Positions 47,320-56,876 are shown, counted from the stretch's first letter. The stretch: 64,000 bases of DNA from Streptomyces venezuelae (GCF_008642355.1 NZ_CP029193.1:1388001-1452000); one strand, 5' to 3'. Numbers and translations are program-made. Notes: a model not told the origin generated them from the letters alone.

Positions 47320-47368
47320 AACACCGAACGGGCGCGCCCCACGACCGAGTTGGTCGAGGAACGCGCCC
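47320..47368 (-). terminator. Terminator after helY
   Basis: On the minus strand GGGCGCG and CGCGCCC (47368-47362 and 47336-47330) enclose an inner stem CGACC/GGTCG with AACTC loop, followed by a TTCGGTGTTTT stretch (47328-47318). Lies about 20 bases past the helicase stop. Confidence 0.75.
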
Positions 47369-47389
47369 GCGGCGCGACGAAGATCCGGC

Positions 47390-50200
47390 TCAGCCCACCG
47401 AGCTGTACGCCACCACGCCCCGCAGAAGCTGATCGACGGCCTTGCGGGCGTTCTTCGCGACCGTGCTCCCCTCGCGCGGAGCCGCGGCCGAGATCTGCCC
47501 GAGGACATCGATGACCTGCTTGCACCAGCGCACGAAGTCACCGGCCGGCATCTCCGCCTCGCGCAGCACCTCGTCCAGGCCCTTGTCATTGGCCCACATG
47601 TACGCCGCCCAGGCGAAGCCGAGGTCGGGCTCCCGCTGGCCGACCCCCTCCGTCTGACTGATCTTGAACTCTTCCTCGAGGCCGTCGAGCCGGCCCCAGA
47701 TGCGCACCATCTCACCCAGCGCCGCCTTCGCCGCGCCGGACGGCAGCTTGGGCGCCAGCGCGTCGTCGCCGACCCGCGCCTCGTACACCAACGCCGAGAC
47801 ACACGCGGCCAGTTCGGCCGGGCTCAGGCCCTCCCACACCCCCGCCCGCAGGCACTCGCTGGCCAGCAGGTCCAGCTCCCCGTACAACCGGGCGAGCCGC
47901 TTGCCGTGCTCGGTGACCTCGTCGCCCCGCAGATAGTCGAGCTCGGTGAGGAGCGCGACGATCCGGTCGAAGGTGCGGGCGATCGTGTTCGTGCGCCCCT
48001 CGATGCGGCGCTCCAGCTGCGCGGTGTCGCGCTTGAGGCGGTGGTACCGCTCGGCCCAGCGCGCGTGGTCCTCGCGCTCGTCGCAGCCGTGGCAGGGGTG
48101 CGCGCGCAGTTCCGCGCGCAGGCGGGCGATCTCCTGGTCGTCGGCGGCCGTCGCACGGCCCTTGCGGTGCCGGTCCGGGACGATGTGCCCGGCCTTGGTG
48201 CGCAACGCGGACGCCAGGTCCCTGCGGGACTGCGGGGAGCGCGCGTTGAACGACTTGGGGATGCGCATCCGCTCCAGCGCCTCGACCGGCACCGGGAAGT
48301 CCATGGCCGCGAGCCGCTTGACCTGCCGCTCGGCCGTGAGCACCAGCGGCCGCGGCCCGTCGACGTGGTCGAACCCGCGGTGACCGTTGGCCCGCCCGGC
48401 CGGCAGCCCCGGGTCCAGGACGAGCGCCAGGCCCGCGTACTTCCCCGTGGGCACGTGGATGACGTCCCCCGGCTTCAGCTTCTCCAGGGCGGCGGCAGCG
48501 GCGGCCCTGCGCTGCGCTGCGCCCTGCTTGGCCAGCTCGTTCTCGCGGTCCTTCAGCTCGCGGCGCAGCCGCGCGTACTCGTCGAAGTCGCCCAGGTGGC
48601 AGGTCATGGAGGCCTTGTAGCCCTCGAGCCCCGCTTCGTTCTTCTGCACCTGACGGGAGATGCCGACGACCGACTTGTCGGCCTGGAACTGCGCGAACGA
48701 CGTCTCCAGGAGCTCGCGCGAGCGGTGCCGCCCGAACTGCTCGACCAGGTTCACCGCCATGTTGTACGACGGCTTGAAGCTGGACCGCAGCGGGTACGTG
48801 CGCGTCCCGGCGAGACCCGCCAGGTGCTCGGGGCTCATGGCACGCTGCCAGAGCACCACCGCGTGCCCCTCCACGTCGATGCCGCGGCGCCCGGCACGGC
48901 CCGTCAACTGCGTGTACTCACCCGGGGTGATGTCGGCGTGCTGCTCGCCGTTCCACTTGACGAGCTTCTCCAGCACCACGCTGCGCGCGGGCATGTTGAT
49001 GCCGAGTGCGAGGGTCTCGGTGGCGAAGACCGCCTTGACCAGGCCGCGCACGAAGAGCTCCTCGACGACCTCCTTGAAGGTCGGCAGCATGCCCGCGTGG
49101 TGCGCCGCGATGCCGCGCTCCAGACCCTCCAGCCATTCGTAGTAGCCGAGGACGTGGAGGTCCTCGTTCGGGATGGAGGACGTGCGGTCCTCGACGATCC
49201 CGCGGACCGTCATCCGCGCCTCGTCGTCGTTCAGCCTGAGCCCCGCGTACAGACACTGCTGGACCGCGGCCTCACAGCCCGCCCGGCTGAAGATGAACGT
49301 GATGGCGGGCAGCAGGCCCTCCGCGTCGAGCCGCTCGATGACCTCGGGCCGGCCCGGCGTCCAGATCCGCGACCGCTGCCTGCGCTCCCGCTCGCGGTCG
49401 GCCTCACGGATCATCTTGCCCTTGCGGCGGTCACGCGGGTTGTACGACCGGCTGGCCTCCATCCGCGCCATGCGCGTCAGGTCCGGGTTGACCGCCTTCT
49501 TCTGGCCCTCGCCCTCCTCGAAGAGGTCGTACATCCGGCGCCCTGCCAGCACGTGCTGGAACAGCGGCACGGGCCGGTGCTCGGAGACGATCACCTCGGT
49601 GTCGCCGCGGACCGTGTCGAGCCAGTCGCCGAACTCCTCCGCGTTCGACACCGTCGCCGACAGGGAGACCAGCGTCACCGACTCCTGGAGGTGGATGATC
49701 ACTTCCTCCCAGACGGCGCCGCGGAAGCGGTCGGAGAGGTAGTGCACCTCGTCCATGACCACATAGCCGAGGTTCAGCAACGACTGCGAGCCCGAATACA
49801 GCATGTTCCGCAGGACTTCGGTGGTCATGACGACCACCGGGGCGTCACTGTTGACGCTGTTGTCGCCGGTGAGCAGGCCCACCTTGTCCGCGCCGTACCG
49901 CTTGGCGAGGTCGGAGTACTTCTGGTTGGAGAGCGCCTTGATCGGCGTGGTGTAGAAACACTTCTTGCCCTGCAGCAGGGCGAGGTGCACGGCGAACTCG
50001 CCGACGATCGTCTTGCCCGATCCCGTGGGGGCGGCCACGAGCACGCCCTTGCCCGCCTCCAGCGCCTGGCACGCCTCGATCTGGAAGGGGTCGAGGCCGA
50101 ATTCGTACATCTCGCGGAAGGACGCGAGTGCGGTGGCCTGCTCGGCAGCGCGCTTGCGCGCCGCCGCGTACCGCTCGGCCGGTGAGAGGTCCTCTGTCAT
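47390..50200 (-). CDS. helY: DEAD/DEAH-box helicase, HelY/Ski2-like
   Basis: 936 residues from the ATG at 50200. Walker A AAPTGSGKTIVGEFAVHLAL, DEVH box MDEVHYLSDRFRGAVWEEV and LSATVSNAEEF are in the first domain; TLALGINMPARSV and LTGRAGRRGIDVEG are in the second. A long helical arm and a C-terminal DSHCT-like domain (PSGAAKAALGEMVRIWGRLD) follow, as in HelY/Mtr4-type RNA helicases. Gene order tatA-tatC-helY near pafABC matches mycobacteria. RNA processing is the likely role. Confidence 0.92.
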   Translation of the reverse strand: MTEDLSPAERYAAARKRAAEQATALASFREMYEFGLDPFQIEACQALEAGKGVLVAAPTGSGKTIVGEFAVHLALLQGKKCFYTTPIKALSNQKYSDLAKRYGADKVGLLTGDNSVNSDAPVVVMTTEVLRNMLYSGSQSLLNLGYVVMDEVHYLSDRFRGAVWEEVIIHLQESVTLVSLSATVSNAEEFGDWLDTVRGDTEVIVSEHRPVPLFQHVLAGRRMYDLFEEGEGQKKAVNPDLTRMARMEASRSYNPRDRRKGKMIREADRERERRQRSRIWTPGRPEVIERLDAEGLLPAITFIFSRAGCEAAVQQCLYAGLRLNDDEARMTVRGIVEDRTSSIPNEDLHVLGYYEWLEGLERGIAAHHAGMLPTFKEVVEELFVRGLVKAVFATETLALGINMPARSVVLEKLVKWNGEQHADITPGEYTQLTGRAGRRGIDVEGHAVVLWQRAMSPEHLAGLAGTRTYPLRSSFKPSYNMAVNLVEQFGRHRSRELLETSFAQFQADKSVVGISRQVQKNEAGLEGYKASMTCHLGDFDEYARLRRELKDRENELAKQGAAQRRAAAAAALEKLKPGDVIHVPTGKYAGLALVLDPGLPAGRANGHRGFDHVDGPRPLVLTAERQVKRLAAMDFPVPVEALERMRIPKSFNARSPQSRRDLASALRTKAGHIVPDRHRKGRATAADDQEIARLRAELRAHPCHGCDEREDHARWAERYHRLKRDTAQLERRIEGRTNTIARTFDRIVALLTELDYLRGDEVTEHGKRLARLYGELDLLASECLRAGVWEGLSPAELAACVSALVYEARVGDDALAPKLPSGAAKAALGEMVRIWGRLDGLEEEFKISQTEGVGQREPDLGFAWAAYMWANDKGLDEVLREAEMPAGDFVRWCKQVIDVLGQISAAAPREGSTVAKNARKAVDQLLRGVVAYSSVG

Positions 50201-50295
50201 CGTGCTTTCGAGACTACCGGCCACCACTGACAACAGACGATCATTATCGGAACAGGGGTGGAACGCGCCAGCTCACGCGGCGTGCGCCGCGGCGC

Positions 50296-51186
50296 TCACG
50301 GCCCGAGGACGCGCACGGCTCCGGGCACGCACTCCGCGGTCAGCGGCAGCGCGCCGAGCGGTTCCCCGTCCGCGTATCCGGTGATGCCCGGGGCGGCGAG
50401 CTCGACCCGGGCCGCCCGGTGCACGGTGACCTTCGGGTGGTCCAGGTGCGTTCCCTTGTAGACCTTGGGGAAGACCTTGAGGAGCGTCGTGCGGCTGCAG
50501 TCGCCGACCACGGTGACGTCGAAGAGACCGTCGCTCATGTCGGCCCCGGCGCAGATCCGCATGCCGCCGCCGTACGAGGTTCCGTTGCCGACCGCGACGA
50601 GCGTCGCCTCGACCTCGTGGACGGCGCCGCCGTCCAGGGTGATGCGGTACGGGACGGGACGGAACGCCGCGAGCTCCACGACCATCGCCAGGTCGTACTT
50701 GAAGCGCCCCGTGGGCCATCGCATCCGGTTGCCGCGGTCGTTGACCCGCGAGTCGAAGCCGGAGGCGAGCACGGTCCCGAACCACGTCCCGCCGACCCTC
50801 CCCAGGTCGACGTCGCGCGTGCGTGCCCCCTTCAGCGCCTCGGCGACGAGCTCCCCCGCGGCGGCCGGCTCGCGCACGGGCAGGCCGAGGGCCCGCGCGA
50901 AGTCGTTGCCGGTCCCCACGGCGATCACGCCCAGCGGGGTGCGCGTCCCGGCGACGGCCTGCAGCGCGAGGCTCGCCATGCCGTCGCCGCCGACGGCTAT
51001 GAGCGCCCCCGTGCCGCCCTCCACGGCGGCACGGGCCCGCCGCAGCGCGTCGGGGGCGTCCTCACCGATGACCGTGCGCACGGAGAAGCCGCGGGCCCGC
51101 AGAGCGGAAGCGGCCGGCTGCGCCGCGTGGGCGCCCCGGCCGCGGCCCGCGGTGGGATTGACGAAGAGAGTGATCTCGCTGGTCAC
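50296..51186 (-). CDS. Diacylglycerol/lipid kinase
   Basis: 296 residues from the GTG at 51186, eight bases after GGGGGG. Catalytic-domain motifs are FVNPTAGRGRG, AVGGDGMASLALQAVAG and GVIAVGTGNDFARALGLP, and the C-terminal beta domain has FDSRVNDRGNRMRWPTGRFK. It uses ATP to phosphorylate diacylglycerol or a related lipid. It stands between helY and tatC in the same direction. Confidence 0.92.
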   Translation of the reverse strand: MTSEITLFVNPTAGRGRGAHAAQPAASALRARGFSVRTVIGEDAPDALRRARAAVEGGTGALIAVGGDGMASLALQAVAGTRTPLGVIAVGTGNDFARALGLPVREPAAAGELVAEALKGARTRDVDLGRVGGTWFGTVLASGFDSRVNDRGNRMRWPTGRFKYDLAMVVELAAFRPVPYRITLDGGAVHEVEATLVAVGNGTSYGGGMRICAGADMSDGLFDVTVVGDCSRTTLLKVFPKVYKGTHLDHPKVTVHRAARVELAAPGITGYADGEPLGALPLTAECVPGAVRVLGP

Positions 51187-51230
51187 TAGGGGTCCCCCCG
51201 GACGGAGTTTGAGGGAGGACCCTAGCAACG

Positions 51231-52169
51231 TCAGGTCACGTCGTCGAAACCGTTCACCCGCTGATCGTTCCGTCCGGTGCCCGCCTGCTCGGGCAGCGCC
51301 CGGGGCGGCCGTACCGCTTCGACGTCGCCGACGGCCTGCGGTGTCAGGTCGAGGTCGGACGCCTCGTCGTCGTCGAGCTCGGCGTCGGGGTCGTTGCGGC
51401 GGCGGCGACTGTCGTTGAGGAACGAAATGCCGACCGCGATGAAGTACAGGACGACGATCGGACCCGCGAGCGCGATCATGCCCACCGGGTCGGTCGTCGG
51501 GGTCGCCACCGCGCCGAAGATGAAGACACCCATGACGACGCCGCGCCACCAGGTGAGCATGCGGCGGCCGGTCACGATGCCCGTCATGTTGAGCATCACC
51601 AGCAACAACGGGAGCTCGAACGAGGCGCCGAAGACCAGGACCATCCTGACCGTGAAGTCGAGGATCTTGTCCATCGGCAGCAGGTTCGCCGCGCCGTCGG
51701 GTGTGATGCCGAGCAGCACGCGCATGCTGACGGGGAGGATCGTGTACGCGAGCCAGGCGCCTCCGAAGAAGAGCGGCACGGCGGCGGACACGAACCAGTA
51801 CGTGTACTTGCGCTCGTTCTTGTGCAGACCGGGCGCGACGAACGCCCACAGCTGGTACAGCCAGATCGGGCTGGAGACGATTATGCCGACCATGAGGCTG
51901 ACCTTCACCGTGGTGGTGAAGGGCGAGAGCAGGTCGTTGAAGGTCACGGTCGCGCAGTGGCCACCGGTCTCCTTCATGCCGGGCTCGCAGCGCGGCACGG
52001 GGTCAGCCAGGAACTCCATCAGTTCCTGGCTGTAGAACGCCGCCACGATCGACACGACCGTGATGGCGAGGAGCCCCTTGGCGAGCCGGTTGCGGAGCTC
52101 GCGAAGGTGCTCCGCGAGGGACATCCGCCCCTCGGGGTCCTTCTCCTTCTTGCGGGCAGACTTGAGCAA
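51231..52169 (-). CDS. tatC: Sec-independent protein translocase TatC
   Basis: 312 residues, six transmembrane helices. The cytoplasmic start MSLAEHLRELRNRLAKGLLA, the helix around YQLWAFVAPGLHKNERKYTY, and RMVLVFGASFELPLLLVMLN are conserved TatC motifs that bind twin-arginine signal peptides. A non-conserved acidic tail of about 60 residues ends the protein. About 50 bases after tatA. Confidence 0.97.
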   Translation of the reverse strand: MLKSARKKEKDPEGRMSLAEHLRELRNRLAKGLLAITVVSIVAAFYSQELMEFLADPVPRCEPGMKETGGHCATVTFNDLLSPFTTTVKVSLMVGIIVSSPIWLYQLWAFVAPGLHKNERKYTYWFVSAAVPLFFGGAWLAYTILPVSMRVLLGITPDGAANLLPMDKILDFTVRMVLVFGASFELPLLLVMLNMTGIVTGRRMLTWWRGVVMGVFIFGAVATPTTDPVGMIALAGPIVVLYFIAVGISFLNDSRRRRNDPDAELDDDEASDLDLTPQAVGDVEAVRPPRALPEQAGTGRNDQRVNGFDDVT

Positions 52170-52219
52170 CCCACGTCCTCATCTCGTGCGGCAGGCCGGC
52201 CGTCGGCGCCGGCCCTGGA

Positions 52220-52504
52220 TCAGCGCTGCGTCGTACGGTCGGTCGGCTCGGTGACCGGGCGCGAGCTGGTCACGTCGCCGGGGGCAGCCTGGATCGTGCG
52301 CTTCTGGACGGCCGGGTCGCTCGGCGGGTCGGCCGGGGCGGCGGTGTCGTCCTTGCTCTCGGACTTCATGGCCTTGGCCTCGCTCTTGAGGATGCGGGCC
52401 GACTTGCCGAGGGAGCGCGCCATGTCGGGCAGCTTCTTCGCACCGAAGAGCAGGACGATGACGACGAGGATGAGGATGATCTCGGTGGGGCCGAGCCTAC
52501 CCAT
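52220..52504 (-). CDS. tatA: Sec-independent protein translocase TatA
   Basis: 94 residues: one N-terminal transmembrane helix ([20 protein letters not shown]), then the [20 protein letters not shown] amphipathic helix and a charged, disordered tail. It oligomerises with TatC to form the pore. ATG at 52504 has AGAAGG nine bases upstream. Confidence 0.96.
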   Translation of the reverse strand: MGRLGPTEIILILVVIVLLFGAKKLPDMARSLGKSARILKSEAKAMKSESKDDTAAPADPPSDPAVQKRTIQAAPGDVTSSRPVTEPTDRTTQR

Positions 52505-52589
52505 AGCTGTTTACCTTCTTCACCGAGGCGACAGGAGTCTGGTTGCTCGGCAGACCGGACATATATCCGATCTCCCGCGCATGGCAGCG

Positions 52590-52620
52590 ATCGTAACCCC
52601 CCGGGGTAAACGCTCGGCAA
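52590..52620 (-). promoter_or_regulatory. Candidate tatA promoter
   Basis: TTGCCG (52620-52615) and TACGAT (52595-52590) are a -35/-10 pair 19 bases apart on the minus strand, about 85 bases before the tatA start. The 210-base gap before tatA otherwise holds palindromic GC-rich leader and no clear gene. Confidence 0.35.
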
Positions 52621-52714
52621 TCCCCGCGCATACTCCGAGTACGGCCCCCGCCTCGATCCCGGGCCGTCTTCGCAGCGTACCCGTCCACCTCCGGGAGCCG
52701 ACAGGCCGCGGACG

Positions 52715-52912
52715 CTAAAGAGCCCCGCGGCCCGCACGGGCCACACCGGCCGCTGCCTTCTCCAGGTCCTCCGCCGCCCGGTTGATCTGCCGTGTGGTCT
52801 CGGTCACTTGACTAGCGAGACGCTGCGCCTCCACAAACACCTTGATCGCCAGTACGCCGAGGACGGCGAGGCCCAAGAAGCCCGCCGCGATCGCGAGCAT
52901 CGCCCAGAACAT
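52715..52912 (-). CDS. Small membrane coiled-coil protein
   Basis: 65 residues: an N-terminal transmembrane helix (AMLAIAAGFLGLAVLGVLAI) followed by a coiled coil (EAQRLASQVTETTRQINRAA). It has a position and shape often seen between pafC and tatA in streptomycetes. Function unknown; it follows the zinc-ribbon gene by nine bases, so they are probably one transcript. Confidence 0.75.
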   Translation of the reverse strand: MFWAMLAIAAGFLGLAVLGVLAIKVFVEAQRLASQVTETTRQINRAAEDLEKAAAGVARAGRGAL

Positions 52913-52921
52913 GCGCCGAGC

Positions 52922-53206
52922 CTAGACGGTCGAGTGCAGGCGCAGTGTCCGCACCCCGCCACCGGTGAGGAGTTCGACGATCCGCTCGCCCGCGGGCTTG
53001 CGCACCGCGGCCTCGCACTCCGGGCACGTGAACGAGTAGAAGGTGGTGCGGGCGCTCGCACCGATGGCGAGGCGCAGCGCGCCGGCGGACAACTCGAAGC
53101 GGGCACGGCAGTCGGGGCAGGCGGCCGTGAAGAGGACGGGGGCGGGACCGGACCGCTGCGGCTGCGACGGCACCCCCGGAAGTCCGGACATCGTCGGTGT
53201 GCTCAA
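52922..53206 (-). CDS. Small zinc-ribbon protein
   Basis: 94 residues with two CxxC pairs (ACPDCRARFELSAG and TCPECEAAVRKPAG), a likely zinc site. Its ATG overlaps the pafC stop (ATGA), so it is translationally coupled to the WYL regulators. Function unknown; it may be a small regulator or a structural partner. Confidence 0.78.
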   Translation of the reverse strand: MSTPTMSGLPGVPSQPQRSGPAPVLFTAACPDCRARFELSAGALRLAIGASARTTFYSFTCPECEAAVRKPAGERIVELLTGGGVRTLRLHSTV

Positions 53207-54198
53207 CGTCCCGCCTCCTGACCGTCGCGTTCCTCGTACGCCGCGAGTTCCCGCTCGTACGCGTCGAGGGCCTCACGGGCCGCCTCCCGCGCGCTGTCGG
53301 CGAGCTGGGCTGGCGACACGATCCGCCCGTCCCTGCCGAGCCGCAGCGCGAGGCGCCGCAGCGAGGCCGGGTCGGGAGTGCGCAGCGTGATCCGCAGGCC
53401 GCCGTCGGGCAGTTCCTCGGCGCTGTCGTGCGGGTAGTACTCGGCGACCCAGCGGCCGCCGGGTCCCACCTCGACGACGACCTCCGGGTCCTCGGCGGCG
53501 GGCTGCACCAGCCCTTCGGAGAGGTCGCGCAGCTCCACCTCGGGCGGCGCGGACGGCTCGTCGAGGATCTTGATCTCGGCGACCCGGTCCAGGCGGAAGG
53601 TGCGCCGCGCCTCGGAGCGGCGGCACCACGCCTCTACGTAGGTGTGGCCGACGCTGACCAGGCGGATGGGGTCGATCTCCCGCTCGGTGAGCTCGTCGCG
53701 CGCCGGCGAGTAGTAGCGGATCCAGAGCCTGCGGCGCTCGGAGATGGCCCGGTCGACGTCGGCGAAGACGCCGCCTTCGGACTCGAACGTCACCGACAGG
53801 CGGGAGCTGGCGCCCGCCGCCTCGCCGGCCGCGGTCTCCAGCTTCGCGGTGGCACGCAGCAGCGCGAGGCGGTCGCTCTCGCGCAGTCCGGGCAGGGTGG
53901 ACACCGCGCGGGCGGCGACGAGGAGGGCGGTCGCCTCGTCGGCGGCCAGGCGCAGCGGCGCCGCCACGTCGTCGGGGTTGTGCCACCAGATGCGGTCGCC
54001 GTCGGTGTCGATGTCCAGGAGGTCACCGCCGCGGAAGCTCGTCCCGCACAGCGGCAGCACGTCGAGGTCGGAGATCAGCTCGTCCGTGCTGATCCCGAAG
54101 GCGCGGGCGACGTCGCCGACGTGCGCCCCGGGGCGCTCCCGCAGATAGGTCACCAGCGACAGCATCCGCCGCGTCTGGTCGATGGCGTTCGAGGCCAT
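53203..54198 (-). CDS. pafC: WYL-domain transcriptional regulator PafC
   Basis: 331 residues: an N-terminal winged HTH (RMLSLVTYLRERPGAHVGDV, ARAFGISTDELISDL) and a WYL-type domain with RRLWIRYYSPARDELTEREI, then WCRRSEARRTFRLDRVAEI. PafC works with PafB as an activator of DNA-damage genes in mycobacteria. It lies 18 bases after pafB. Confidence 0.93.
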   Translation of the reverse strand: MASNAIDQTRRMLSLVTYLRERPGAHVGDVARAFGISTDELISDLDVLPLCGTSFRGGDLLDIDTDGDRIWWHNPDDVAAPLRLAADEATALLVAARAVSTLPGLRESDRLALLRATAKLETAAGEAAGASSRLSVTFESEGGVFADVDRAISERRRLWIRYYSPARDELTEREIDPIRLVSVGHTYVEAWCRRSEARRTFRLDRVAEIKILDEPSAPPEVELRDLSEGLVQPAAEDPEVVVEVGPGGRWVAEYYPHDSAEELPDGGLRITLRTPDPASLRRLALRLGRDGRIVSPAQLADSAREAAREALDAYERELAAYEERDGQEAGR

Positions 54199-54216
54199 TG
54201 CTCTGTCCGCTTCCCC

Positions 54217-55170
54217 TCAGCCCTTGGCCACGGCGCGCAGCCGGTCCACGACGTCGGCCCGCAGTTCGGCGGGCTCCAGGACCACCACGTCGGGCCCGAA
54301 CTCCACCAGCCACGCGTCGAGGCCGTGGCCGTACGGAATCTCCAGCTCGTCCCACCCGTCGTCGCCCTTCTGCACCGCGACGGCCTTGGCGCGCAGCGGG
54401 TACCCGGCGTCCGTGCGCAGCCGGATCAGAGCGGTGCGGTCGGCGGTCTCCCCCGCCCAGCTCGCGACGGTCTCGCGGACCGTGACGACGTCCGGGACAT
54501 CGGCGGTGTACTTGCCCGCGCGGGCCCGCACCTTCCCGGTGATGCGGGAGAGCCGGAACACGCGTTCGGCGCCCCGGTCCCTGTCCCAGCCCGCCAGGTA
54601 CCAGTGACCGCGCCAGCACTCCAGCGCCCACGGCTCGACGTGGCGCTGCTCGGGGCGGGCGGCGGTGGCCTTGCGGTAGTCGAAGACGACGGGGCGGCGG
54701 TCCCGGCAGGCGAGCATCAGCGGTTCGAAGGACGCCTCGTGCGCGGGGATCCGCGGCTCCAGGGCGCTGTGCCCCCCGTACGGGTCGACGTCCTCGGGCA
54801 GTCCCGCGGCGCGCAGCTTCTGCAGGGCGCCGCTGGCGGCACCGGCGAGGCGGGCCTGCTGCCAGACCTTCGCGGCCAGGCCGAGCGCCGCGGCCTCCTC
54901 GGCGTCCAGGGTGATGGCGGGCAGGCGGTTGCTGTCGCGGCGGGCGAGATAGCCCACCTCGCCCTCCAGGTTCTCCACGGTCTCGATGACCAGGCCCAGC
55001 TCGCGCAGATCGTCCTTGTCGCGCTCGAACATCCGGTTGAAGGAGTCGTCGGACCCCGCCTCCAGATAGGCCTCGATCGACTCACGCAGCTCCCGCTTGC
55101 TGAGCGGCCGCCGGGTCCCGAGCAGGCACAGCGCAAGATTCATCAGCCGCTCGGCCTTGGCAATGGCCAT
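54217..55170 (-). CDS. pafB: WYL-domain transcriptional regulator PafB
   Basis: 317 residues from the ATG at 55170, preceded by AAAGGG. HTH (LMNLALCLLGTRRPLSKREL, FNRMFERDKDDLRELGLVIE) and a WYL domain (RRPVVFDYRKATAARPEQRH, WYLAGWDRDRGAERVFRLSR). Forms the PafBC pair with the next gene. Confidence 0.94.
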   Translation of the reverse strand: MAIAKAERLMNLALCLLGTRRPLSKRELRESIEAYLEAGSDDSFNRMFERDKDDLRELGLVIETVENLEGEVGYLARRDSNRLPAITLDAEEAAALGLAAKVWQQARLAGAASGALQKLRAAGLPEDVDPYGGHSALEPRIPAHEASFEPLMLACRDRRPVVFDYRKATAARPEQRHVEPWALECWRGHWYLAGWDRDRGAERVFRLSRITGKVRARAGKYTADVPDVVTVRETVASWAGETADRTALIRLRTDAGYPLRAKAVAVQKGDDGWDELEIPYGHGLDAWLVEFGPDVVVLEPAELRADVVDRLRAVAKG

Positions 55171-55243
55171 CGACGCCCTTTCTCGGCTGTTCAGATTGTG
55201 CTTCCGACCGATGACCGTACCGCCCCGGGGTGTCCGGGCAAAA

Positions 55244-55280
55244 GCCGAGGGCCCATGCCGGACAGGCATGGACCCTCGGC
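55244..55280 (-). terminator. Terminator between FKBP genes and pafB
   Basis: GCCGAGGG/CCCTCGGC and CCATGCC/GGCATGG form a two-part stem with a GGACA loop; TTTT follows on the minus strand. Sits 24 bases past the first FKBP stop. Confidence 0.8.
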
Positions 55281-55304
55281 GAAAGGATCAGGTCACAGAC
55301 GTCC

Positions 55305-55679
55305 TCAGACGGAGACCAGATCGCAGACGAAGATCAGCGTCTCGCCGGGGGCGATGCGGCCGCCGCCGGCGCCGCGGTCGCCGTACGCGAGGTGGGCCGG
55401 GATGGTCAGCTCGCGCCGGCCACCGACCTTCATGCCCTGCACGCCCTGGTCCCAGCCGGAGATGACCTGACCGGCACCGAGCTGGAACTCCAGCGGGTTG
55501 CCGCGGTTCCAGCTCGCGTCGAACTCCTCGCCCGTGCTGAAGGCGACGCCCACGTAGTGGACCTTGACGAAGTCGCCCGCCTTGGCGACCGCCCCGTCGC
55601 CCTCCCAGATGTCCTTGATCTGAAGGTCGGTCGGCGGCTCGCCGACGGGGAAGTCGACCTCGGGCTTGTCAATGCTCAC
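55305..55679 (-). CDS. FKBP-type peptidyl-prolyl isomerase
   Basis: 124 residues from a GTG at 55679, with AGGAG eight bases upstream. One cytoplasmic FKBP domain: VKVHYVGVAFSTGEEFDASW, FQLGAGQVISGWDQGVQGMK, LTIPAHLAYGDRGAGGGRIA and ETLIFVCDLVSV. Isomerises Xaa-Pro bonds. Next to a second, lipoprotein FKBP gene, 60 bases upstream. Confidence 0.96.
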   Translation of the reverse strand: MSIDKPEVDFPVGEPPTDLQIKDIWEGDGAVAKAGDFVKVHYVGVAFSTGEEFDASWNRGNPLEFQLGAGQVISGWDQGVQGMKVGGRRELTIPAHLAYGDRGAGGGRIAPGETLIFVCDLVSV

Positions 55680-55739
55680 GAAAATGCTCCTGCTTTGATA
55701 CGAAAGGTCAGCGCGGACAGTCTTACATCCCTGAGGACG

Positions 55740-56738
55740 TCACATCTTCGCCAGGATGTCCACGGTGAAGATCAGGGTGGAGTCCTTCTTGATGGAGCTG
55801 CCCTGCGGAGGCTGGTCTCCGTACCCCAGCTCCGGCGGGATGACGACGAGGACGCGGCTGCCGACCTTCTTGCCCGTCAGACCCTGCGCCCAGCCCTTGA
55901 CGACCTGCGCCAGCTGGAACGACGCGAGCTGCTTGCGCTTGTACGAGGAGTCGAACTCCTTGCCGTCGGCCCACAGCACACCCTTGTACTGGCACAGGAG
56001 GCTGTCGGTCTCCTTGACCTCGTCGCCGTCGCCCTCAAGGACGTACGACGCGACGAGCTTCTTCGGCGCGGCCGTCTTCGGGACGTCGACGGAGGGGGCC
56101 TTGCCGTCGGTGTTCGTGCCGACCTTGGGCAGGTCCTTGTTGGACTGCGCCACCTCCTTGCCCTTCGCGGAGCTGGTCGCGGAGAAGGTGCCCACGAGGT
56201 CGACGACGAACACGAGGGTGTCCGAGCCCTTGATGCCGGCCTGCTTGTTGCCCTCCTCGCCGTACCCCATCTTCGGGGGGATGGCGAGCTGCACGCGGCT
56301 GTCGAGCTTCTTGCCGACCAGGGCCTGGTCCCAGCCGGGGATGACCTGACCGGTGCCGATCGGGAACACGGTGGGGTTGCCCCGGTCGTACGAGTTGTCG
56401 AAGACCTTGCCCGTCGCCCAGATCTGGCCGAGGTAATTGGCCTGCAGGTAGTCGCCCTTGACGACCTCCTTGCCCTTGCCCTCGATGAGGGTCTTCACGG
56501 CGAGGTCGGAGGACGGCTTGCCCGAACCCTTGGCGACGGTCGGCTTCTGACCGAACTTCGTGCCCTTCGTGATCTCGGGCAGCGGCCCGTCCACGATCTT
56601 CGCGGTCGGCGGCGCCGACGTGGCGTTGGTCGGACTGTCGCTGGGCTTGGTCTTGGCCTTGTCGGCCTTGTCGTCACCACAGCCTGCCAGCGTGAGCAGG
56701 CCGGCCGGGACGGCAAGAAGAAGTGAGCGTCGGCGCAC
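55740..56738 (-). CDS. Lipoprotein with two FKBP domains
   Basis: 332 residues from the GTG at 56738. Signal peptide with lipobox LTLAGC (LAVPAGLLTLAGCGDD). Two FKBP domains follow: the first includes YDRGNPTVFPIGTGQVIPGW, and LGQIWATGKVFDNS; the second VKETDSLLCQYKGVLWADGK and FQLAQVVKGWAQGLTGKKVG. It should act as an external foldase. A hairpin terminator follows pafA just upstream. Confidence 0.9.
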   Translation of the reverse strand: MRRRSLLLAVPAGLLTLAGCGDDKADKAKTKPSDSPTNATSAPPTAKIVDGPLPEITKGTKFGQKPTVAKGSGKPSSDLAVKTLIEGKGKEVVKGDYLQANYLGQIWATGKVFDNSYDRGNPTVFPIGTGQVIPGWDQALVGKKLDSRVQLAIPPKMGYGEEGNKQAGIKGSDTLVFVVDLVGTFSATSSAKGKEVAQSNKDLPKVGTNTDGKAPSVDVPKTAAPKKLVASYVLEGDGDEVKETDSLLCQYKGVLWADGKEFDSSYKRKQLASFQLAQVVKGWAQGLTGKKVGSRVLVVIPPELGYGDQPPQGSSIKKDSTLIFTVDILAKM

Positions 56739-56801
56739 GGTGGGGGCCTCGTATCGGTCGATCTTGTGGGTTGGCGTGCGCGCAACTCTACGGCGTGAGA
56801 A

Positions 56802-56830
56802 GGGCGCCGTACGAGGAACGTACGGCGCCC
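56802..56830 (-). terminator. Terminator after pafA
   Basis: Perfect 12-bp stem (GGGCGCCGTACG and its complement) with an AGGAA loop; a smaller GTTGCG/CGCAAC hairpin (56833-56848) stands just before it on the minus strand. Confidence 0.75.
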
Positions 56831-56876
56831 GTGTTGCGTTCCCGCAACGCCACACTGGACGTTGGGGCCACATGGG

